Assembly (NCBI RefSeq): GCF_000725385.1
Contig: NZ_CP008884.1
Location: 2,356,001-2,420,000, forward strand
DNA: 64,000 nt
Source: Dyella japonica A8
Lineage (GTDB): Bacteria > Pseudomonadota > Gammaproteobacteria > Xanthomonadales > Rhodanobacteraceae
Reading direction: 5' to 3'
Below, piece after piece: positions 16,884 through 27,200 of this stretch. A program made the position numbers and the translations under genes. The first letter of the stretch is position 1. Each line of letters begins with the position of its first letter. A model generated the notes under the pieces. It searched no databases. It had not been told where the DNA came from and worked only from the letters and a program-made list of their open reading frames with translations.

Positions 16884-18842
16884 TTACTTGCGCGGCGCGA
16901 TGATCTCGCTCAGGTAGTCGGGCGTGCCTTCCACGCGCACCAGGTGCGGGTACTGCAGGCCATCGTGATAGTCGATGGACACCGTGCGGATGCCGCCCTG
17001 GTATTTCATCAGCAGCTGGATCGGCGCCTTGCCGGTCTTGGCGGCGGCGATGGCGTCCTTCAGCACGTCCTTGGAGTAATCCTGGCCGTTCACCGCCACC
17101 AGCGTGGCGCCGGTGGTGACGCCGGCCTTGAACGCGGGCCCGCCCCAGCGCACGTCGTTGACCTCGCCCTTGTCGTTCATGGTCAGGCCGATGGACCAGG
17201 CGAAGTTGTACAGGTGGCGGGAGGGTTCCTGGCGGCCGTTGTACTGCGCCTCGAAGTCGCTTTCCTTGTCGGTGTAGACCAGCTTCCAGCCGGTGGCGGC
17301 CAGGCCGTCCTGCAGCGGCGGGTTGAGCGCGCCCACGTGCTCGTGCAGGAACTTGGCCCAGTCGTAGGGCGCCACGCCATTGAGCGTGGCTACCACGTCA
17401 TCGAAGGTATAGGTCTTGGTGACGTAGCTGCCGTTGTCCACGCCGAAGAAGTCGCGCGCGAAATCGTCCAGCGACTTCTTGCCGTGCGTCAGCGAGCGCA
17501 GCTTGCCGTCCACTTCCAGCCACATCATCTGGCCGCCGCTGTAGTACTCCTCGCTCATCTGCCAGCTGCGGAAGGGCAGGCTGGAGCGGCGTGCGACGAT
17601 GGGGTCGTTGGTGGTGTCTTCCAGCGTGCGCCACTGGAAGCCCACGCGATTGCGCTCGTAGTTGGCTGCCGTCATCGCCAGCGCATCGCGGAACTGCTGC
17701 GCCGACCACAGGCCCGAGCGCGCGGTGAGCACGTAGCCCCAGTACTGTGTCTGGCCTTCGTAGACCCACAGCAACGAGTTGCCCATGGGTACGTTGAAGT
17801 TGGGCGTCCACAGGTCGGCGGGCCGGCGGAACTTGCCGTTCCACGAATGTACGTATTCGTGCGGCAGAAGGTCGCGGCCGGGCGCGGCGCCCGTCCAATT
17901 CGTGAAGTAGTCCGACTCCAGGCCGTCCTCGCTGGACTGGTGGTGCTCGGTGCCGTTGCCGCCCATGACGTCGGACAGCGAGAACAGGAAGTCGTAGTGG
18001 TCGTAGTGGTGCGAGCCGAACAGCTTCACCGCCTGGGTGACCAGGGCGCGATGCACCTTCAGCTGCTCCGGCGTCATTTCCAGATACTTCGGCGCATCGG
18101 CGACCAGGTCCATGTACACCGGCGCATCGCCGCCCGGGTTGAGGTCCACGCGCTTGAAGTACTGGCCCGCGTAGACGGGCGAGTCGACCAGGTTGTTGAA
18201 CGTCACCGGCTTGAAGGTCACGGTGTCGCCCGACGTCGAGGCCGTTTCCAGCGCCGTGCCGAGCTGCCAGCCGTGCGGCAGCGTCATGCTGGGTGCGTAG
18301 GTGATGCCGCGCGTGTAATAGCCGGCCGGGTAGAGCGACACCTTGCTCCACTCCATGTCCATCATGCGGTCGGTGATGTCGTAGCCCTCGCTCTCCGAGC
18401 GGCCGGACAGGTACTGGAACTCGGCGTCGATGGAGGAGACGCCCTCTGGCACGTCGACGTGGAAGGCATAGACGTTGTACTTGTCGCGCTTCCACGCCAG
18501 CGGCTTGCCGTTGGCGCTGAGCTTGAGGCCGGCCAGCATGTTGATGGGGCCGGTGGGCGAGTGGTCGCCCGGGATCCACTGCGGATACAACAGGGTCAGC
18601 GCGCCGGCCTTGGCGGGAATGGTTTCGCGCACGCGGAAGATGCCCTGCACCGTATCGCTGGCATCCACGTGCAAGGTCACCGTGCCGGGGTACTTCGCGT
18701 CCTGCGGGGGCGGCACGTTGTCCGCATAGCTCTGCTGCGCCATGGCGCCACCGGCGGCCAGTGCCAGGGTGACGCCAAGGGCGAGGCGCGACAGCCTGCT
18801 TCGCAAGGCAGGCGCGGAAACAACGGCGGGGACGCGGGACAT
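16884..18842 (-). CDS. M61-family aminopeptidase with C-terminal PDZ domain
   Basis: 652 residues from the ATG at 18842-18840, which starts a signal peptide (R-L-S-R-L-A-L-G-V-T-L-A-L-A-A-G-G-A-M-A-Q). An N-terminal beta domain covers ~35-230. The catalytic domain has the zinc motif H-E-Y-V-H-S-W, then W-V-Y-E-G-Q-T-Q-Y with the third ligand Glu, and Y-Y-S-G-G-Q-M-M-W. The last ~100 residues are a PDZ-like domain (W-G-G-P-A-F-K-A-G-V, G-A-T-L-V-A-V-N-G). This is the glycyl aminopeptidase layout; it cleaves N-terminal Gly/Ala residues in the periplasm. It is monocistronic in appearance. Confidence 0.92.
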   Translation of the reverse strand: MSRVPAVVSAPALRSRLSRLALGVTLALAAGGAMAQQSYADNVPPPQDAKYPGTVTLHVDASDTVQGIFRVRETIPAKAGALTLLYPQWIPGDHSPTGPINMLAGLKLSANGKPLAWKRDKYNVYAFHVDVPEGVSSIDAEFQYLSGRSESEGYDITDRMMDMEWSKVSLYPAGYYTRGITYAPSMTLPHGWQLGTALETASTSGDTVTFKPVTFNNLVDSPVYAGQYFKRVDLNPGGDAPVYMDLVADAPKYLEMTPEQLKVHRALVTQAVKLFGSHHYDHYDFLFSLSDVMGGNGTEHHQSSEDGLESDYFTNWTGAAPGRDLLPHEYVHSWNGKFRRPADLWTPNFNVPMGNSLLWVYEGQTQYWGYVLTARSGLWSAQQFRDALAMTAANYERNRVGFQWRTLEDTTNDPIVARRSSLPFRSWQMSEEYYSGGQMMWLEVDGKLRSLTHGKKSLDDFARDFFGVDNGSYVTKTYTFDDVVATLNGVAPYDWAKFLHEHVGALNPPLQDGLAATGWKLVYTDKESDFEAQYNGRQEPSRHLYNFAWSIGLTMNDKGEVNDVRWGGPAFKAGVTTGATLVAVNGQDYSKDVLKDAIAAAKTGKAPIQLLMKYQGGIRTVSIDYHDGLQYPHLVRVEGTPDYLSEIIAPRK

Positions 18843-19037
18843 GAGGACTCCGGCAGGCAACGGGACGATCCCGCTACTTAACACCACGGATGCCCCGCAA
18901 GGCCAGCACGTCACGGGTATGCCGGTTGGCACTGGTGCGGGGCGTCCATCCGGGCTCCATGACCTCGGAGGTCATTGATCGCCCCCGGCAGCCATCCGCA
19001 TGCTCCGTCCACCCTCACACGGAAGAAGGTGGCACGC

Positions 19038-19619
19038 ATGACATCCGCACGCGCCCTGGTTCTTGGGCTTGCCCTGATTGTCTCGCCGGCCGGTGGGTGC
19101 GCGGCCGTGGCCGCCCAGCCTCCTGCGACCGCGCCCACGCCGGCCCCGGACCCGGACCCGGAGCATGCGCGGCTGGCGGCCATCACGGGCCGCTGGACGG
19201 TGACGCAGTCGCTGTGGGAGAAGCCTGGGCAGGCGCCCCGAGTCGACCACGGCACCGCCCACTTCAGCATGGTGCTGGACGGCCGCCATCTGCGGCAGGA
19301 GCTGCATATCGATGGCCCGGGCAAGCCGTTCGACGGGCTGGGCTACATCGGCTACGACAACGCGACAGGCCAGTACTTCAGCACGTGGATGGACATCAAC
19401 TTCCCCGGCATGGTCCTGGCGCAGGGCAGCTTCGATCCCGTTTCGGCCGTCTATACGTTCAAGGGCAGCATGGCCGACGCCGGCAAACCGGGCGCCAGGA
19501 TTCCGCTGCGCGAAGTGCTGCACGTGATCGACGACAAGCACTTCACCTATGAGTACTACGAAGACCACGGCGCCGGCGAGGCGCTCACAGTCAGGCTGGA
19601 ATACGCGCGGGAAGGCTGA
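19038..19619 (+). CDS. DUF1579-family secreted protein
   Basis: 193 residues from the ATG at 19038, behind GGAAGAAGG. The N-terminus is hydrophobic (A-L-V-L-G-L-A-L-I-V-S-P-A-G-G-C) and is either a signal peptide or a weak lipobox. A Pro/Ala-rich stretch (A-T-A-P-T-P-A-P-D-P-D-P) leads to the DUF1579 domain: I-T-G-R-W-T-V-T-Q-S-L-W, L-D-G-R-H-L-R-Q-E and L-G-Y-I-G-Y-D-N-A-T-G-Q-Y. The domain is a lipocalin-like barrel with no established biochemical role. Confidence 0.82.
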   Translation: MTSARALVLGLALIVSPAGGCAAVAAQPPATAPTPAPDPDPEHARLAAITGRWTVTQSLWEKPGQAPRVDHGTAHFSMVLDGRHLRQELHIDGPGKPFDGLGYIGYDNATGQYFSTWMDINFPGMVLAQGSFDPVSAVYTFKGSMADAGKPGARIPLREVLHVIDDKHFTYEYYEDHGAGEALTVRLEYAREG

Positions 19620-19701
19620 AGCCCGGGACTGACGGCATGGGACGCGGCGTCGTACTCCGGTGCATGGTGGGGCCGACGGGGTTCCCTTACTGCGAGCGGC
19701 C

Positions 19702-20499
19702 ATGTCCCACCCACCCATCGGAAAGCTTCTGCGCGAATGGCGAGCGCGCCTGCGCTACAGCCAGTTCGAGCTCGCTTTGCAGGCGGACGTCTCCGCGCGG
19801 CACCTGAGCTGTATCGAGACCGGCAAGGCACAGGCCAGCCGCGGCCTGCTGGCGCGCCTGGCTGACGTGCTGGGCATGCCGCTGCGTGAGCGCAACGCCC
19901 TGATGATCGCGGCGGGTTATGCCCCCCAGTACCCGGAAACGGCGCTGGATACGCCCTCGCTGCAGATGATGCGCCGCGCGATCGACCTGATCGTCGCCCA
20001 GCAGGAGCCGTACCCGGCGTTCGTGGTCAATCGCCATTGGGATGTGCTGCGCGTCAACGACGCCGCCATCCGCATCAACCAGCTCGTGATGGAAGGGCGG
20101 CCGGGCAAGCACGACAACATCCTGCGGCAGGTCTTCGATCCGGAGGACATTCGCCCGGCCATCGTGAACTGGGAAGAGGTCGCCGCGACGTTCATCCTGC
20201 ATCTTCACCAGGAGATCGCCGCCTCGCCCAAGGATGAGAAAGCGCAGGCGCTGCTCGAAGACATCCTGCGTTACCCGGACGTTCCCCATGCCTGGCGCCA
20301 GCGCGACGTGACCACGGCGCCGTCGTCCATCCTCACCATGACCTTCCGCAGCCGTCGTGGCGAGCTGAGTTTCTTCGAGACCATCACCACCTTCGCCACG
20401 CCGCGCAATGTCACGCTGGACGAGGTGCGCATCGAGTGCGCCTTTCCGGCGGACGATCACACGGCAGCAGTGTGCGCGGAGCTGGCGGCCGCCTCATGA
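19702..20499 (+). CDS. XRE-family regulator with MmyB-like ligand-binding domain
   Basis: 265 residues. The N-terminal 60 residues are an XRE helix-turn-helix (L-R-E-W-R-A-R-L-R-Y-S-Q-F-E-L-A, then S-A-R-H-L-S-C-I-E-T-G-K-A). From ~90 to the end is the MmyB-like domain, with A-F-V-V-N-R-H-W-D-V-L-R-V-N and S-F-F-E-T-I-T-T-F-A-T-P, a PAS-like pocket thought to bind a hydrophobic ligand. Targets are unknown; the outer-membrane protein gene downstream is on the opposite strand. Confidence 0.88.
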   Translation: MSHPPIGKLLREWRARLRYSQFELALQADVSARHLSCIETGKAQASRGLLARLADVLGMPLRERNALMIAAGYAPQYPETALDTPSLQMMRRAIDLIVAQQEPYPAFVVNRHWDVLRVNDAAIRINQLVMEGRPGKHDNILRQVFDPEDIRPAIVNWEEVAATFILHLHQEIAASPKDEKAQALLEDILRYPDVPHAWRQRDVTTAPSSILTMTFRSRRGELSFFETITTFATPRNVTLDEVRIECAFPADDHTAAVCAELAAAS

Positions 20500-20527
20500 T
20501 CCGGCGATGAGCGACCCTGCGGGGCGC

Positions 20528-21325
20528 TCAGTCCAGGGGAACCTCGAGGATGGCCTTGAGCGTCAGCCTGTCGCTCGACGCGTTCAGGCCGTGGCCGATG
20601 CCGACATTGAAGGGCAGCGGACCCCGCGTCACGTCCATGGCCGCGAACAGTTGCTGGTTCTGCCTGCGTGGCGGCGCGAAGTTCCCGATGGAGCCGAAGT
20701 CGTCGTAGTACTCGATGCCCAGCGAGGTGCCTTGGCCCACGGTTCGCGCGATCTTCAGCCCCGGATTGAAATCCGGACGGTTGCTGACATAGCGGGAACG
20801 ATACGTTTCGTCGATCACCGGATTGAAGGAGACCAGCCACAGCGAACTGCGATAGCCGACGATGGGGCGGAACTCCACGGCGGGACGACCCTGCTCGAAT
20901 CGTCCATTCACGGCGGACACCTCGATGTTGAGGCCGTAGAACATCCCCGAGCTACCCGTCGCGGGGCGGTGGGGAATCCACTTCATGCGCAGGCGCGGGC
21001 CGGGGAAATAGGTGGTACCGGTGCCGTCGTGCACGAGCGGGAGATAGAGGCCCGCTTCCAGCGTATCGGTGATGCCGTACGACCATTCCATGGTGGTGCG
21101 AAAGCCGTGGTTAGGCGGTATTTCCCCCGGCCATGCCGGCGTGGAGCGACCTTCCAGCGTGGTGTTGAGGTGCAGTTCCAGCCCGAGTTGCCCGCGGCGG
21201 TTGATGCTGTCGTCGTAGACCTGGATCTCGTCGGTCAGGTCGGCATGCGCGGCGCGTGCGGCCAGCATGGCCAACGGCACGCAGGCAAGGCCGAGAAATC
21301 GAAGCATCCGTCGAGTGGAGGGCAT
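20528..21325 (-). CDS. Outer membrane beta-barrel protein of unknown function
   Basis: 265 residues with a signal peptide (F-L-G-L-A-C-V-P-L-A-M-L-A-A-R-A-A-H-A-D). The mature part is a run of amphipathic strands with aromatic girdles (M-E-W-S-Y-G-I-T-D-T-L-E-A-G-L-Y-L, L-G-I-E-Y-Y-D-D-F-G). The last strand ends in V-P-L-D rather than Phe, so outer-membrane insertion is likely but not proved. No named family is recognised. Confidence 0.7.
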   Translation of the reverse strand: MPSTRRMLRFLGLACVPLAMLAARAAHADLTDEIQVYDDSINRRGQLGLELHLNTTLEGRSTPAWPGEIPPNHGFRTTMEWSYGITDTLEAGLYLPLVHDGTGTTYFPGPRLRMKWIPHRPATGSSGMFYGLNIEVSAVNGRFEQGRPAVEFRPIVGYRSSLWLVSFNPVIDETYRSRYVSNRPDFNPGLKIARTVGQGTSLGIEYYDDFGSIGNFAPPRRQNQQLFAAMDVTRGPLPFNVGIGHGLNASSDRLTLKAILEVPLD

Positions 21326-21441
21326 GTACCTGGCACGCTGGCGCGTGGCGGCCTTCGCCGGGGAGCAGGAAGCATAGTGAGATCCGCCGTAGCCCTGGCG
21401 TAGCGCTACCCATTCGCAACATGTCTTGATGGCGTCGCGTG

Positions 21442-22341
21442 CTAGGTCCGCGACAAGACGAATGGTGCTGCGAGTATGCCGTCCACTAGTGTGAGGGCGT
21501 TGCCGCCTATCCAGATGTCCTCGCCACGGCGGTCGACATGGATCCGTCCGGTGCGACCAAGCAGGCGCCCCTGGTTGACCACATAGTGGTCCGGGGCGAG
21601 CCGGTCATGCTGGAGCCACTGCGCGATGCCGGCCATCAGGCTGCCGGTCACCGGATCCTCCGGCATCGCGTCACCGGCGATGAAGGCCCTGGCCTCGAAC
21701 TCCGGAAGTTCGTGTTCCGTCGAAACAGAATACGCGGCGAAGACACCCACGGGCGTGCCTCCGAGCTTGCTGACATCCGGTCTGATGCGCAGCACCACCT
21801 CGGGGCTGGCCAAGCGCAGCGCCATCCAGCCCGCGCCGTTATCCACCCATTGCGCATCCAGCAGCTCATGCGCGTTGATGCCCAGCGCGGCGCGAATGGC
21901 TTCCACCTGCGGGGCCGGTGCGGCGCCCGACATCAGCAGCGGCGGCGCGGCGAAGGCCAGCCGATTGGCATCGCGTCGTATGCGCACCCGCCCTACGCCG
22001 CACTGCTGCACGATCTCCTCACCGCATGGCACGCCACCCGCCTCCAGCCATGCCCGGCAGGTGCCCAGGGTGGGGTGGCCGGCGAACGGCAACTCGTGCA
22101 AGGTGGTGAAAATGCGTACGCGATAGTCCGCGCCCGGATCGGTGGGCTGCAGCACGAAGGTGGTTTCGCTGAGATTCGTCCAGCGGGCGATGGCGGCCAT
22201 CTGCTCCACGGACAGATCATCGGCATCCATGATCACCGCCACGGGGTTGCCCTTGAATGGCTGGTCGGCGAACACGTCCACTTGCTTGAACACACGACAG
22301 CGCACGGCGAGTCCTCTTCGGCTGACTGGCATCACCGTCAT
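21442..22341 (-). CDS. PhzF-family isomerase/epimerase-like protein
   Basis: 299 residues. It has the two-fold PhzF/diaminopimelate-epimerase-like architecture. The N-terminal hallmark is F-K-Q-V-D-V-F-A-D-Q-P-F-K-G-N-P-V-A-V-I, then N-L-S-E-T-T-F-V-L with the catalytic Glu, and H-E-L-P-F-A-G-H-P-T-L-G. The C-terminal half has E-D-P-V-T-G-S and the L-L-G-R-T-G-R-I-H-V strand. PhzF itself isomerises DHHA in phenazine synthesis, but no other phz gene is here, so the substrate is unknown. The first ~15 residues are probably not conserved; the start could lie slightly inside. Confidence 0.88.
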   Translation of the reverse strand: MTVMPVSRRGLAVRCRVFKQVDVFADQPFKGNPVAVIMDADDLSVEQMAAIARWTNLSETTFVLQPTDPGADYRVRIFTTLHELPFAGHPTLGTCRAWLEAGGVPCGEEIVQQCGVGRVRIRRDANRLAFAAPPLLMSGAAPAPQVEAIRAALGINAHELLDAQWVDNGAGWMALRLASPEVVLRIRPDVSKLGGTPVGVFAAYSVSTEHELPEFEARAFIAGDAMPEDPVTGSLMAGIAQWLQHDRLAPDHYVVNQGRLLGRTGRIHVDRRGEDIWIGGNALTLVDGILAAPFVLSRT

Positions 22342-22387
22342 TTAGGCAGAAAGCAGGGGCGTGGGCCAGTCGGCCCAGGGGCATGCT

Positions 22388-23635
22388 TCAGCAGGGCCGT
22401 GCCGCTGAAGCCGACGGATCGGCATCCGACGCGGGCGGTGCGGCCAGCTCCACGCGATTCCTTCCATGGCGCTTGGCCGCGTAGAGCGCCTGGTCAGCGG
22501 CGATGACCACGTCCCGCCAGCGGGCCTGCCCACGCGGGGACAGGCAGCATCCGATGCTCACCGTGCACGTCAGGCGTTCACCCGAGGGCATGGCGATGGG
22601 CCGGCTTTCGACGGCCACGCGCAGCCGCTCGGCGATCTCGCGCACGGCGGGTCCATCGCCATGCGGGATCAACACCATGAACTCCTCGCCGCCGACGCGG
22701 GCCAGCAGGTCGTCGCTGCGGACGTGCCGATCCAGCGTGGCGGCGATGGCGATAAGCACCTGGTCGCCGCCGTCGTGGCCCCAGCGGTCGTTGATTGCCT
22801 TGAAGTGATCGACATCGATCATCAGCACGGCCATGGTCGTATCGCGCCGATCCGCCTCGGCGGCGATGCGCTCCCCTTGTTCCCAGATGACACGACGATT
22901 GGGCACACCGGTCAGTGGGTCGTGGCGGGCTTGCCGGATCAGTTCCGCGTCGAGCTGGCGGGTAAGCATCCACAGGAAGCTCGGCGTGATCACCCAGGTC
23001 AGGATCAGGCGGGACAGCAGGCCGAAGGTAGAGGTCGATTCCTGGCCGACGTTGGCGCCGGGATGGACCAGCCACCAGGCCATCCGTATCAGCAGCATCA
23101 GCGCCCACAGGAAATGGAACGCCGCCGCCATGCGCGCCACCGGGCGCCGGGGCGCGTCCTGGCATTGCCACAGCGCGGCACCCGTGGCGAGCACGAGCAG
23201 GGCCGTCAGGCTGTTGCCCAGCACCACCATGAGCCGGAAGTTTTCGCCCCCGGCGATGACGGCGCCGATCTCCACGAACGCGAGTACGGCGACGGGAAGC
23301 AGTACCCACAACCGGCGCCTGGATAGTTCCAGATAGGCGTTGACGGCAAGCAGGCCCAGCACGGCACCGATGTCGATGACCAGGTTGCCGAGCAGCGCAA
23401 GAAAGGCGAAATCGATGTGGAATGCGGGGAGGACGAGTATCCCGAAGCCCACGGCGAAGGCTGCATAACTGAGGCCCCATGCCAGCACGCCGCGTACGCG
23501 GCGCAGGTTTCGGCGCGTCGCATAGAGGGCCAGAAACATTGCCGAGGAAAGGCCGGCCAACAAGGCGTTGACGATAAGCAGGGTGCCGGCGTGGGCCAGC
23601 CTTGCAATCCACTCCACGGTGTTCCCCAGTTGCAC
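22388..23635 (-). CDS. Membrane-bound diguanylate cyclase (GGDEF)
   Basis: 415 residues. Residues ~10-235 contain about seven hydrophobic helices, a membrane sensor with no recognised ligand motif. The GGDEF domain covers ~245-400: D-P-L-T-G-V-P-N-R-R, D-V-D-H-F-K-A-I-N-D, and the active-site motif G-G-E-E-F. The allosteric I-site R-S-D-D lies exactly five residues before it, so product feedback inhibition is expected. The enzyme makes cyclic di-GMP from two GTP and usually favours biofilm over motility. motAB and a large adhesin are elsewhere in the window. Confidence 0.93.
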   Translation of the reverse strand: MQLGNTVEWIARLAHAGTLLIVNALLAGLSSAMFLALYATRRNLRRVRGVLAWGLSYAAFAVGFGILVLPAFHIDFAFLALLGNLVIDIGAVLGLLAVNAYLELSRRRLWVLLPVAVLAFVEIGAVIAGGENFRLMVVLGNSLTALLVLATGAALWQCQDAPRRPVARMAAAFHFLWALMLLIRMAWWLVHPGANVGQESTSTFGLLSRLILTWVITPSFLWMLTRQLDAELIRQARHDPLTGVPNRRVIWEQGERIAAEADRRDTTMAVLMIDVDHFKAINDRWGHDGGDQVLIAIAATLDRHVRSDDLLARVGGEEFMVLIPHGDGPAVREIAERLRVAVESRPIAMPSGERLTCTVSIGCCLSPRGQARWRDVVIAADQALYAAKRHGRNRVELAAPPASDADPSASAARPC

Positions 23636-23739
23636 GGTGGCGAAGCCTTCGCCCGCTGCCTAGTATAAAACTCCGGATGACGGGGCGAAGTCGCCGGCCG
23701 CCATCTCACCGAAACGACGACGGACAAGCTGCTCAAGCC

Positions 23740-23973
23740 ATGAAAAGTACCGATGCCAAGCCGCTGATGCTGGAATCCACGCTGACCTGCCCCGAGTGCG
23801 GCCACCAGAGCGTGGAGGTCATGCCGACGAACGCCTGCGTGTTCTTCCATGAGTGCGCTGCCTGCGGCGCGCTGCTGAAACCGAAGGCCGGCGACTGCTG
23901 CGTGTTCTGCTCGTACGGTTCCGTGCCGTGCCCGCCGATCCAGCAGCAGGGGTCGTCCTGCTGCGGCCACTGA
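23740..23973 (+). CDS. GDCCVxC domain protein, small Cys-rich
   Basis: 77 residues with ten Cys: C-P-E-C, C-A-A-C, G-D-C-C-V-F-C and a terminal C-C-G-H. The first part looks like a zinc ribbon; the G-D-C-C-V-x-C motif gives the family its name, seen in metal-handling contexts. It is cytoplasmic and metal-binding by appearance; its role is unknown. It lies 228 bases upstream of the formate dehydrogenase operon on the same strand. Confidence 0.82.
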   Translation: MKSTDAKPLMLESTLTCPECGHQSVEVMPTNACVFFHECAACGALLKPKAGDCCVFCSYGSVPCPPIQQQGSSCCGH

Positions 23974-24201
23974 GCGTCGCCCGCTTTGCGGGCCGTGGCG
24001 CCGATCACGGCGGCCTGGCACAAAGCCGCCGCGGGGCCCGCCGGAAGCCGCCCGGACATGACGGCCCACTGACGGAACTTGTGCTACCGTTTTGAGCGAA
24101 CTGCGGGGTCACACCCGTTGTTTTCACGGAGATTGTCGAGCCATGTCCACCGCCCATCCAGCGGGCGGTATGTCCAGCCAGATTTTCCGGGAGCGCAAGC
24201 G

Positions 24202-27200
24202 ATGGCACTCACCCGCCGCGAGTTCATCAAGTTCACCGGCCTGGGGTTGGCAGCATCCAGCCTGGGCATGCTCGGCTTCGGCGCCTCGGGGGAGGCACAA
24301 GCCGCAGCCGTACGGCCCTTCAAGCTCACCCACGCCACGGAAACCCGCAACACCTGCACCTACTGCTCGGTGGCCTGCGGCATCCTGATCTACAGCATGG
24401 GCGATCGCGCCAAGAACGCGCGCTCCAACATCATCCACATCGAAGGTGATCCGGATCATCCGGTGAACCGCGGCACGCTGTGCCCCAAGGGCTCGGCCCT
24501 GCTCGACATCGTGCATGCACCCACCCGCCTGAAAGCACCACGCTATCGCAAGCCGGGCGGCACGGAGTTCGAGGAAGTCTCCTGGGACTTCGCGCTCGAT
24601 CGCATCGCGCGCCTGATGAAGGACGACCGCGACAAGAACTTCATTGCCAAGAACGCTGCTGGCACCACGGTCAACCGCTGGACCAGCGTCGGCATGCTGG
24701 CCGCGTCCGCGTCGTCCAGTGAAACCTCCTACCTCACGTGGAAGGTGGTGCGCTCCCTCGGCATGGTGGTGTTCGACAACCAGGCGCGTGTCTGACACGG
24801 ACCGACGGTGGCCAGTCTGGCCCCATCATTCGGTCGCGGTGCGATGACCAACACCTGGCAGGACATCAAGAACGCCAACGTCGTCGTCGTCATGGGTGGT
24901 AACGCCGCCGAGGCGCACCCCTGCGGCTTCAAATGGGTGATCGAGGCGAAGATCGAGAACGGCGCCAAGCTCGTCGTCATCGACCCGCGCTTCACGCGCA
25001 CGGCCTCCGTGGCCGATTACTACGCGCCGATCCGTCCGGGCACGGACATCGCGTTCCTGAGTGGCGTGATGCATTACCTGCTGGAGAAAGACGCCATCCA
25101 GCACGAATACGTGCGCTCGTACACCAATGCCAGCCTGATCGTGAAGGAAGGCTTTGCCTTCAACGAAGGCCTGTTCAGCGGCTACAACGAGGAAACCCAC
25201 GCCTACGACCGCTCCAGCTGGGATTACGAACTGGACGAGCAGGGTTTCGCCAAGTCCGACGATACCTGGCAGAACCCGCGTTGCGTGATCAACCTGCTCA
25301 AGCAGCACGTGTCGCGCTACACGCCGGAGATGGTGTCGCGCATCTGCGGCACGCCGCAGGACAAGTTCCTGCACGTGTGCGAGCTGATGGCCAGCACCGC
25401 CGCGCCCGACAAGGCCATGACCAGCCTGTTCGCGCTGGGCTGGACGCAGCATTCGGTGGGCGCGCAGAACATCCGTTCGATGGCGATGGTGCAGCTGCTG
25501 CTCGGCAACATCGGCGTGGCCGGTGGCGGTATGAACGCCTTGCGCGGGCATTCCAACATCCAGGGCCTGACCGACGTCGGCCTGCTTTCCAACCAGATGC
25601 CGGGCTACATGAACCTGCCCAGCGACAAGGAAACCAGTCTCGACGTCTACATGAAGACCAAGCTGTTCAAGCCGCTGCGGGCAGGGCAGACCAGCTACTG
25701 GCAGAACTACCGGAAGTTCTTCGTGAGCTTCCAGAAGGCGATGTTCGGCGACGCCGCCAAGGCGGAGAACGATTGGGCCTTCGACTGGCTGCCCAAGCTG
25801 GATGTGCCGCTGTACGACATCATCAAGGCGTTCGAGATGATGAACAACGGCCAGATGACCGGCTACATCTGCCAGGGCTTCAACCCGCTGCAGGCGTTCC
25901 CGGATCGCGGCAAGATCCGCCGTGGCCTGAGCAAGCTGAAGTTCCTGGTGACGATGGATCCGCTGGACACCGAAACCTCCCGCTTCTGGCAGGATTTCGG
26001 GCCGCAGAACCCGGCCAAGCCCAGCGAAATCCAGACCGAAGTGTTTCAGCTGCCGGTGACCTGCTTCGCGGAAGAGAACGGTTCGCTGGTCAACTCCGCG
26101 CGCTGGCTGCAGTGGCACTGGAAGGCGGCGGACGGTCCGGGTGAGGCCATGTCGGACATCTGGATCATGGCCGGCCTGTTCCACCGCCTGCGTGAGCTGT
26201 ATCGGAAGGAGGGCGGCGCCTTCCCCGATCCGCTGCTCAACGTGACGTGGAAGTACACCGACCCGGTCAGTCCGGATCCGGAAGAGCTGGCCAAGGAAAT
26301 GAACGGCCGCGCGCTGGCGGATCTCACCGACCCAGCCACCAACACCGTGGCGACCAAGGCCGGTACGCTGCTGGACGGCTTCGCGCAATTGCGCGATGAC
26401 GGCACCACCGCCTCGGGTTGCTGGATCTTCACCGGCTGCTTCACCGAGAAGGGCAACCAGATGGCGCGGCGCGACGCCACCGACCCGCGCGAGCAGGGCA
26501 TTGCACCCAACTGGGCGTGGGCGTGGCCGGCCAACCGGCGCATCCTCTACAACCGCGCCAGCGCGGACCTGGAAGGCAAGCCGTGGAATCCGGCCAAGCC
26601 GGTCATCTCGTGGAACGGCACGCGCTGGGTGGGCATCGACGTTCCCGACTACGGCCCCACGGTGAAACCGTCCGACGGCGTTGGCCCTTTCATCATGAAT
26701 GCCGAGGGCATGGGGCGCCTGTTCGCCCGCGACATGATGGCGGAGGGCCCGTTCCCCGAGCACTACGAGCCGCTGGAATCGCCGGTGGACAACGTGCTGC
26801 ATCCGAAGGTGAAGTCCAATCCCGCCGCCCGCGTGTTCGCCGATGACCGCGCCGTGTTTGGCAGTCCAAAAGACTTCCCGTATGTAGCCACGACCTACCG
26901 TCTCACCGAGCACTTTCACTACTGGACCAAGCACGCGCTGATCAACGCCATCCTCCAGCCGGAGGAATTCATTGAGATCGGCGAAGTGCTGGCGAAGGAG
27001 AAGGGCATCGAGCAGGGCGGCTGGGTGAAAGTGACGTCCAAGCGCGGCGAGGTGATCTGCAAGGCCTATGTGACCAAGCGGATCAAGCCGATGATGGTGG
27101 ATGGCAAGCCCACCCATGTGATCGGCTGCCCCATCCACTGGGGCTTCACCGGGCAGGCGCGCAAGGGATACGGCGCCAACACGCTGACGCCTTCCGTGGG

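Noticed and set aside
16632..18881. 749-codon plus-strand frame antisense to the M61 peptidase
   Set aside because: Same GC effect; His/Arg/Val-rich with no domain, whereas the opposite strand has the zinc motif.
24015..24030. TGGCAC as a sigma-54 promoter before fdoG
   Set aside because: The -12 element TTGC is missing at the required spacing.
24793..24795. TGA in fdoG as a nonsense mutation
   Set aside because: The position is the known Sec site, a SECIS hairpin follows at the right distance and the full sel gene set is downstream.
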